Shown here: positions 57,942 through 64,000 of the stretch, piece by piece
Layout: each line of letters begins with the position of its first letter
How positions within the stretch are numbered: the stretch's first letter is position 1
NCBI RefSeq assembly: GCF_008831285.2
Contig: NC_045149.1
Coordinates: 22,450,535-22,514,534, forward strand
Length of the DNA stretch: 64,000 nucleotides
Origin: Nymphaea colorata
Lineage: Eukaryota; Streptophyta; Magnoliopsida; Nymphaeales; Nymphaeaceae
Reading direction: 5' to 3'
Position numbers and translations under genes: made by a program
Notes under the pieces: model-generated
Databases searched by the model: none
Seen by the model: only the letters and a program-made list of their open reading frames with translations
Told to the model about the DNA's origin: nothing

Positions 57942-58144
57942 AACTAAAAAGGAGATGATTAGGGCAGGCGTGAGGCAAGATTTAGGGCAACGACAGATTA
58001 GGGCTAATCGATTAGGGCAAATCACGCAAGATTTAGGGCAGAAACTGAAATGAGGGATAACCACGCCAGAAAAGAGGATTTAGGGCATATTAGGGATAAT
58101 CACATCAAACTGAAATCACTCATCGGAGGAGGACGATGCAACCT

Positions 58145-58157
58145 GGCTCTGATACCG
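58145..58157 (-). other. Primer-binding site of copia element B
   Basis: Minus-strand CGGTATCAGAGCC, one base different from the initiator-tRNA-Met-complementary consensus, abuts the 5' LTR. Confidence 0.85.
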
Positions 58158-58440
58158 TGTAAGAATCTTCACAAAATCAGGTCTCTCCGTCTGAAAATCA
58201 GATAGATTGAGAAGAGAGGATAGGAGAGAAGACAATGGAGGAAAGGGAGCAGTCGGCCAATACAGCCCTGCGTTCCTTAATCTCTATTATAAAATTAACC
58301 TAATTAGGTTACAACAAAAATGTACAAAAATATATGAACATTTACAAGAATGCCACCGCCTAGTATGTTTAGGTGTGTGGATATAAGAGAAGTGGATCGG
58401 GTCTGAACAGACCCGATCCTCCATACGAACAAACTTAACA
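58158..58440 (-). repeat. 5' LTR of copia element B (283 bp)
   Basis: Same length as the partner LTR. The inverted repeat reads GGATCGGGTC / GACCCGATCC (58394-58419), i.e. changed on both arms relative to the other LTR but still perfectly paired. Confidence 0.95.
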
Positions 58441-58905
58441 ATGATGACAGAAATTAGTAACGATTTTGCTTATTACTGTGTTTCTCCATCAGATTCTATG
58501 TATCAGGTTTTATTTGATAGATTGAGCACAATACTTTTTATTGTTTGTAATTAATGTTTCTTCTCGTCAATTATAGATCTTTACCTATATTGAATACTAG
58601 TTATGTCATTCACTGGTTAAGAAAAGAAACTCACAAATCTTCACCGATGCATAAAATTGTGTCGATAAAAAGTTTGACTCATGACCATTACATGTCGGGT
58701 AAAGTATTATCACTAACACCATCATGTGTCGCTAATAATTTTATTTACCTACACACATGACTAGTCGGTGCTTGATTCTACACCAACGCATGTGCTGGAA
58801 TGTCAGTGATAGTTTTCATCAACATTTGCTTCACCGTTGACTGATTTGGATGATGGTAAAACTTTTGTCCACGCGTTAGCTTATTTTACCAATTTTTTTC
58901 AGCTG

Positions 58906-61284
58906 TGGGGGTGATCTCTCCATTCATCTGTCACATCACATGAATATCTTTGTCCACATCAGTTTCCACTCCCAAGTAATTGCTTCCTTCATATTAATCA
59001 CTTCCTCCAATTTCATCTCTTCTTCATCCATGTTTGCTCTTCAATAACCTTTTGTAAAGACACATACTCAATTGTGTCATCAAACATGTCAAGTTTCTTT
59101 GTAATATTACAAGCAGTTGAGTTATAACTGTGGAATATCACTGATGACCTTCTTGCAACCATGTATAAACAATAAATTATTAATTCATATTGAAATAACA
59201 CCTCACATGTGTGACAAACAAGTAGTTTACACCACAATGCCCATAAGCCTGAAAAGGAGTAATACTTCATATCACAATGCTAGAAGTAGTTCAGACCACA
59301 AACAAGAAGGAAAGCCTGAAATCCAAATGAATAATTTAGTAGGCCTCCAACAAGTTTGAACGAAGCAATACAGTATAACTAGAATATTTCAGCTATCAAG
59401 AAAATATTATAGAGCATTAAAAATATGTTGAATCTAAAGTAATATCCAAGTATTTATTACTTCAAACCTTAATTTTAGTGCTCAAGTCCTCTAGATAGTT
59501 TGTTATGATGTCTTCACTAAATTCGCGATGACAGTCCAATCTCAGCACCAAGCCTCATGAGAGCAAGAATAATTTCCTGCCACAGATCGCATATGCTCCA
59601 TGGTTACTAATCAAATTGCAAACAACAATCTCAAAGAATTTGATGGCAACTTAGTAACTAGAAATTTATCAAAGTTCAAACACTAAGTCACATTCTCCTG
59701 AACCCATACCTACATTATAGCTTAGCAAATACAAAACCTGTAGGAAAGATTAAATCAATAAACAAGAACATAAATCTATATAAATGATAATAATACAATA
59801 AGTCTATAATTGGATTGAAATCTTAACTTTTACCTGCCTATCTACAAAATAAAGGGATGATGCACTACCTATATATTCTTCCTGAAAACTACAGAGAAGT
59901 AGCAAACTCAACAACCATCCATGCTCTAGCCCATACATTAGTCAATGACAACGAGGCCTCAGAGCATCACAAACTCACAAAAGGCTACTTTCAAATCATA
60001 ATCTCATTAAACAAACAAAGGAAAACTAACTGCACTAACTCCCTAAAGATATATGAACATCTTACAATATAAGTTAAGAGTTTGGTTGTCTCCAATTAAA
60101 TGCCAGGTGCCGCAGATGTAATTGTTAGAGCACTTAGAAGTAGAACCACTCACACGTCAACTATGTCTGCATGAATGTATGGATGAAAACCAGGGTCTTC
60201 TACTTATGTATGTGATATGAACTCCATATATAAAGGCCAAGATATGAGTCGTAGGATCAGAAAGTTTACCCAGACTTTTATTTCACAGATTATCAAGTTA
60301 TTCTATTCTCATCCACTTACTACTATAGTAGAGAGAAAGAGAGAGAATGAGAAATAGATTCCACATACTATGGTCTTGTTAGAGGGCAATATTGATAGCA
60401 AAAAAGTCTTTTCCTTTTCCAATCTCTTCCCTTTTTTGAGGGATTGAAATACATTAAGAAATCCGATCCTTTCTCTTTATTCTTTGTCCTTTCTGTCACA
60501 TCCAAACACAATTTTTAACATTTTTTTCCTTCCCCTCCTATTTAATTGACCATCCAACTAGAATATTAGCTATCCTTTTCATTCTTTCCTTTCCTCTTTC
60601 TTCATGGAAACAGGCTACTGGTTATATGGGCCCTAGTGGTGCACGAAATTTCATGCTTCAATATGGTTAATGACAAAAGTACCTTCCTTTCACACAAAAA
60701 GATAACTTTTTTGGCAAGATAGAAATAGAAATCAAAAAAGTAAAATGACTATAAGGGACATGTTTTTTTTAAATTGCTAAAATATCACCTTTATTTTACT
60801 GCATACCTAAGTTATGCACTCAACTCATACTGTCCAAACAGGCAATAAGACAGATAGAAAGAGGAGGGAGACACGGTTGAGCTATATACGTGATTTTTAG
60901 GGTAAAGGTGGTGGTTGGTGACGGCTTTTCCGGCAGTTGACCAGCATTGATAAGCACCGACAATGGCTCTTTTGAGTCAATAGTGGCAGTGGCTCTGATG
61001 CCCTGAAATTGGAGGTAAGCCTACAGTGTGTGAGGTTGAGGGGGAGGAGAAGGACTTTTTTGGTTCGAAAATCCGGTGAGGGAAGAAAGAAAAATAGGTT
61101 CTTGACTGAACTTGACAGATATTTGAGAATTTTTTGTTAAAACTTCCTAAAAACAAGGCTATCTAACCATAAGGAGATCATATGGTTGACCGATCGCTTG
61201 ATGGTATTGATGAATGTTGAGCTTGGGATTAAAGTGTGCCATTATGGAGGCTAAGTGGACTGTTTCTTGTCCCTCCCTCTTCCC
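58906..61284. other. Intergenic, no gene recognised
   Basis: A+T-rich stretch with no frame of recognisable content. 60640-60860 resembles part of the intron insertion of kinase copy 1 (4160-4330). A GAGA-rich patch lies near 60330-60345. Confidence 0.5.
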
Positions 61285-61334
61285 CCATCTCCTCTCTCTC
61301 TCTCTTGACCCATCTCCTCTCTCTCTCTCTTGAC

Positions 61335-61371
<37 letters not shown>
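61285..61371. repeat. Duplicated CT-rich unit followed by (TA)n
   Basis: CCATCTCCTCTCTCTCTCTC plus TTGACC occurs twice in tandem, then an alternating TA run from about 61338 to 61370. It lies 3' of kinase pseudogene 5. Confidence 0.9.
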
Positions 61372-61448
61372 CGATCATATATGCTTCTTTCGACAAGACT
61401 AAGCATAATACTACTGCCAAAATAAATGTACAATAATGTTAAGAGATA

Positions 61449-63190
61449 TCATAGGTATATAACAAAGAACAAATGATAGTTGTTGAAGCAAGCAATCAGA
61501 TGATTGGGATTACTAAATTTCTTCATGCACTTGCAACTGCAATGGAATCCACAGCTTGGTCTTACATCCGTTTCATCTTTAACACACTGCAAACCCATTT
61601 TGATTAGAATTCCCATGCTTGAGTTGTCATACATTCCAGACAACATTGGATCTGCTATTTCTTCCACCCAGTTCTGATTTGTTCTCACCATTTCTCTAAT
61701 CCATGGAATTAGTTGTTTGCATCCAACTTCTCCATTTTCACTTATCTGTTGAAATCCAGTGGAATTTCGGCCAGTCACCAACTCTAGTGCCAAAATGCCA
61801 AAGTTGTATGCATCAACCTTGGATGTGATGGGTAGATTCAAAATCCATTCAAGAGCCATATAGCCTCATGTTCCTCTCACCCTATTGAAAATTTGGAAAT
61901 ATTATTTCCACCTCTATCAAAAAATTTTGACATACTAAAGTCAGCTACTTTTGGGTGAAAATCTTGGTGGCTTCACATCACAATGAAGAACCCATTCCAA
62001 ACCCTCCTCATGAGGATAAGCTATAGCCTTTGCTGTACCAAGCACAATATTGAACTGATTTTCCCATGTGAGCGTACCGCCATTGCTAAACAAGTTCTTT
62101 TCCAAGGACCCATTTTCCAAGTACTCAAGAACTAATAGCCTTTTCTGTTTTCAGCCCAAAATCCAAACATAGTCACTAAATTCATATGATTGATTCTTCC
62201 AACGGTGCTTACCTCACTCCAAAATTGTGCTTCTGATCCATGACTCAGACCCTCTAGCTTCTTCAGTCACAACCTTCATATCCTCTAGGACTCCCTTATT
62301 GACCACCCCTGATCCTCCCCTTCCGATTTCATTGCTGAAATTGTCTGTGGCTTTCTTAAACTCTTTGAAAGTGAACCTTCTAAATCCCATTGTAACAGCC
62401 ACATAGCCTTGATTGAGATTGTGGAGGTCGATGGTTTTATTATGAAGATAAGCACAAGCAAATGCCACACATATTATTTCTGCAATCCCAGATGCAAAAG
62501 CAAAACGGGTCAGATACTTTAAATAATCTCCATGTGCTTTGCCGACTTTAGGTGAACGTACATATGAACAATCTAAATTGGATTGGCCAATAGTGCTGGT
62601 GCTAAAGTTTATCTGTATTGGAATTTTGACATACATGTCGCAAAAAATGTGAGGACTAGATTGGACACTGAGGAGGATGCCCTTTGGGTAGCAATTTCCT
62701 TCTCCATCCAGCCTATATGCAAAACCATGACAGTTACAGTCACTTTTGCAGATCTTTTGGCAATCTTCAAGTGATATTTTTGGCTGGTAGTTTAGTTCGT
62801 AGTCATAGAAATCTGTCTATGGAAGCTTAATAAACTTCACTTCTGTCCTATTACAAACAATATCTAATTCTGGTTTGCATACTTGATTCCAGTCAGCTGG
62901 ATCTTTCATTTGAAAGCCACCAGGACAAGTGCATGTAGGGTTTGCTCTATAAACACAGATTCAATTTTGCCCACAAAGGCCGTGGACGTCATATCTGTCC
63001 AAATTCAGCAACCACGAAATTTGCCAGTCTTTTGTTGTAGGATTAAGGCTATATAGCTTGAGGCCTTGAGCATACCATCAAGATCCATTGTTAATCTTCT
63101 CTTGACTCCTAAACCAACATGTGATGCCGAAAATTCCAGCTTATCGCTTGTGGTAAATCGACCCATGTCATCAAGAATTGCGTAGTATAA
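61449..63190 (-). pseudogene. G-type lectin receptor kinase pseudogene (copy 5), exon 2 only
   Basis: Minus-strand exon 2 can be followed from YYAILDDMGRF near 63190 through EGF-like and PAN regions (out of frame, 62640-63000), the transmembrane and kinase start (62636-62214, GRGGSGVVNKG), the N-lobe and catalytic-loop region (62210-61870, broken) and the C-lobe (61859-61449, EWILNLPITSKVD, QLIPWIREM). The catalytic-loop segment is damaged by a deletion near 61963. The acceptor and first codons of the exon are deleted near 63185, where sequence like the intron of copy 4 (GTTAGAAATGAAC) follows directly. Any first exon lies outside the window. Confidence 0.85.
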
Positions 63191-63369
63191 ATTAGGTTCA
63201 TTGTCTTGATAATTAATGTTAGAAATGAACAACTTGCAGAGTGATTAGTGCTACTTATCGTCATTAATGGCCATGCTAGAGTAATTATTTGGGTGTTTTA
63301 TATAAGACTTAGCATGTGACTTGGAAGAGTTATCAAAGTGTTGAAAAGAACTAATAATTGTATTTAACT

Positions 63370-63414
63370 CTCTCTCTCTCTCTCTCTCTCTGTTATATAT
63401 GTGTGTGTGTGTAG
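63370..63414. repeat. (CT)n and (GT)n microsatellites
   Basis: A CT run of about 22 bases is followed after TGTTATATAT by a GT run. Confidence 0.9.
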
Positions 63415-63530
63415 AGTTCGGCAAGCCCATAGTGCTTCCGGTAGTCTTCTTCAGAAGATTGGCAAGAGTCCTGTTGAAGGCTTTTGCCAGGCCATTTGGT
63501 GCAGGATTATAGGCCGTGACATATTGAATG
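63415..63530 (-). pseudogene. Ty3/gypsy integrase C-terminal fragment
   Basis: The minus-strand translation contains VTAYNPAPNGLAKAF and FNRTLANLLKK, matching the YxPxxNGLAEAFNKTLxNLLKK segment of plant gypsy integrases (the region with the catalytic Glu, here read as Lys in LAKAF). It is a short isolated remnant; no gypsy LTRs or reverse transcriptase are in the window. Confidence 0.65.
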
Positions 63531-64000
63531 TGTCTTAATTAATAAAGCTAGGCTACACTGGCTGGTTGAAGTCATGAGCAAGCAGAGTGGCTGTTGAGGT
63601 TGGCGGGAGAACGAATGGCCTTTCATTTCCGCAGGGGAGCTCTACGCCTTGGTTGTGATGTAAGTCGGGGCGCTGTATCGGAGGTCAATGGTGTTTGAAG
63701 TTTGGTGAAGGGAAGGAGTCAAATTCTTTGGCCGCAGGCTTGTTCCTTGCGTAGCTTGCTCTTCATCTACGCCACAGTTGTTAATCTAGGCCACAGTTGT
63801 TAGATCCGCAAAGCTCCCAAATATAAAGGTTAAGCACGCGAGTGGGTCAGTCTATGAAAGGATAGGACCTGCACTGTATATATCTATATATATATATATA
63901 GAGTCCGGTATAGGCAATTTGTGGGGCCAGACTCCAGTAAAAACACCTATGACGTTGATCCAAGACGAATAGTCTTGTTGAAGCGAGTGGCTCTGTTTTG
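63531..64000. other. Window end, no gene recognised
   Basis: It contains a duplicated GCCACAGTTGTTA block near 63771 and 63790 and a TA run near 63882. The last 57 bases resemble the region after the palindrome in the intron of kinase copy 4. It may be intron of copy 5. Confidence 0.4.

Larger units (their letters stand above)
53345..58440 (-). mobile_element. Full-length Ty1/copia element B, TSD ATGAT
   Basis: Two 283-bp LTRs (53345-53627 and 58158-58440) bracket gag-pol. ATGAT flanks the element at 53340-53344 and 58441-58445. The primer-binding site (minus-strand CGGTATCAGAGCC) abuts the right LTR and a G-rich polypurine tract (minus-strand GAGGGGGGC) abuts the left. The element lies antisense to the NDR fragment, at or next to a possible splice donor (AAAG|GTAATGAT). 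Confidence 0.95.
51886..58905. mobile_element. Possible CACTA-like element carrying an NDR gene fragment, interrupted by copia element B
   Basis: Two clusters of subterminal-type motifs flank the region: GTCGGTGAA / CACCGACA / TTTACCGAC variants at about 51930-52160 and TTCACCGATG / ATGTCGG / AGTCGGTGC variants at about 58630-58850. The left end CACTCTACCACAGAAAAG resembles the canonical CACTACCAGAAAA with two small insertions; the right end is more decayed. Between them are NDR exons and the copia insertion. No CACTA transposase is seen. Boundaries and class are inference. Confidence 0.35.

Overview
This window is nuclear DNA of a flowering plant. The evidence is plant-specific receptor-kinase genes with spliceosomal introns, DUF247, PPR, NDR/NDL and PDS5-like gene pieces, Ty1/copia and Ty3/gypsy elements, and many hAT, CACTA and PIF/Harbinger-type elements. 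I cannot name the species. There are no bacterial features, and I could place no tRNA, rRNA or CRISPR.

The backbone is a tandem cluster of G-type (bulb-type) lectin receptor-like kinases of the ZmPK1-like class, all on the minus strand. There are six copies. Copy 1 (1486-5492, 808 aa) and copy 4 (31379-35556, 810 aa) read intact as two exons joined by one phase-2 intron. Copy 3 (22884-26211) is complete except for one in-frame TAG in the kinase domain. Copy 2 (14889-17815) has lost the 5' part of its first exon, which now abuts a copia integrase fragment, and carries a nonsense codon and two frameshifting deletions. Copy 6 (38140-39290) is a kinase-domain remnant with a near-perfect 242-bp tandem duplication. 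Copy 5 (61449-63190) is a heavily mutated second exon whose first exon, if present, lies beyond the window. All copies with a readable catalytic loop have HCDVKP, i.e. non-RD kinases.

The spacers are duplicated with the genes. The interval between copies 3 and 4 (about 26420-30640) matches that between copies 4 and 6 (about 35760-38140), and part of it recurs at 1-1250. The spacer 3' of copy 2 (12430-14880) matches that 3' of copy 3 (20680-22880). These paralogous spacers act as filled and empty sites for dating several transposon insertions.

The centre-right part is a transposon-rich block. A DUF247 pseudogene (minus, 39995-46625) is split by a full-length copia element (plus, 40539-45983, TSD CTGTG). 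A second full-length copia element (minus, 53345-58440, TSD ATGAT) sits at the end of an exon of a decayed NDR-family gene fragment (plus, 52565-53335), itself flanked by CACTA-like subterminal repeats. A 1401-bp non-autonomous hAT element (49645-51045, 8-bp TSD GTTGATGG) carries a PDS5C-like N-terminal fragment. A 1945-bp PIF/Harbinger-like element (9812-11756, TSD TTA) carries a PPR fragment. Small hAT-type MITEs, a solo LTR (27180-27493, TSD GGCTT), microsatellites and tandem repeats fill the rest.

The two intact kinases are the only genes I would call functional from sequence alone. They would act at the plasma membrane as extracellular lectin/EGF/PAN receptors with a cytoplasmic Ser/Thr kinase. 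No clearly new biochemical system is visible. The most unusual signals are compensatory changes in a hairpin of the 53-58 kb LTRs, three gene-fragment captures by different DNA transposon types, and the kinase-copia junction in copy 2.
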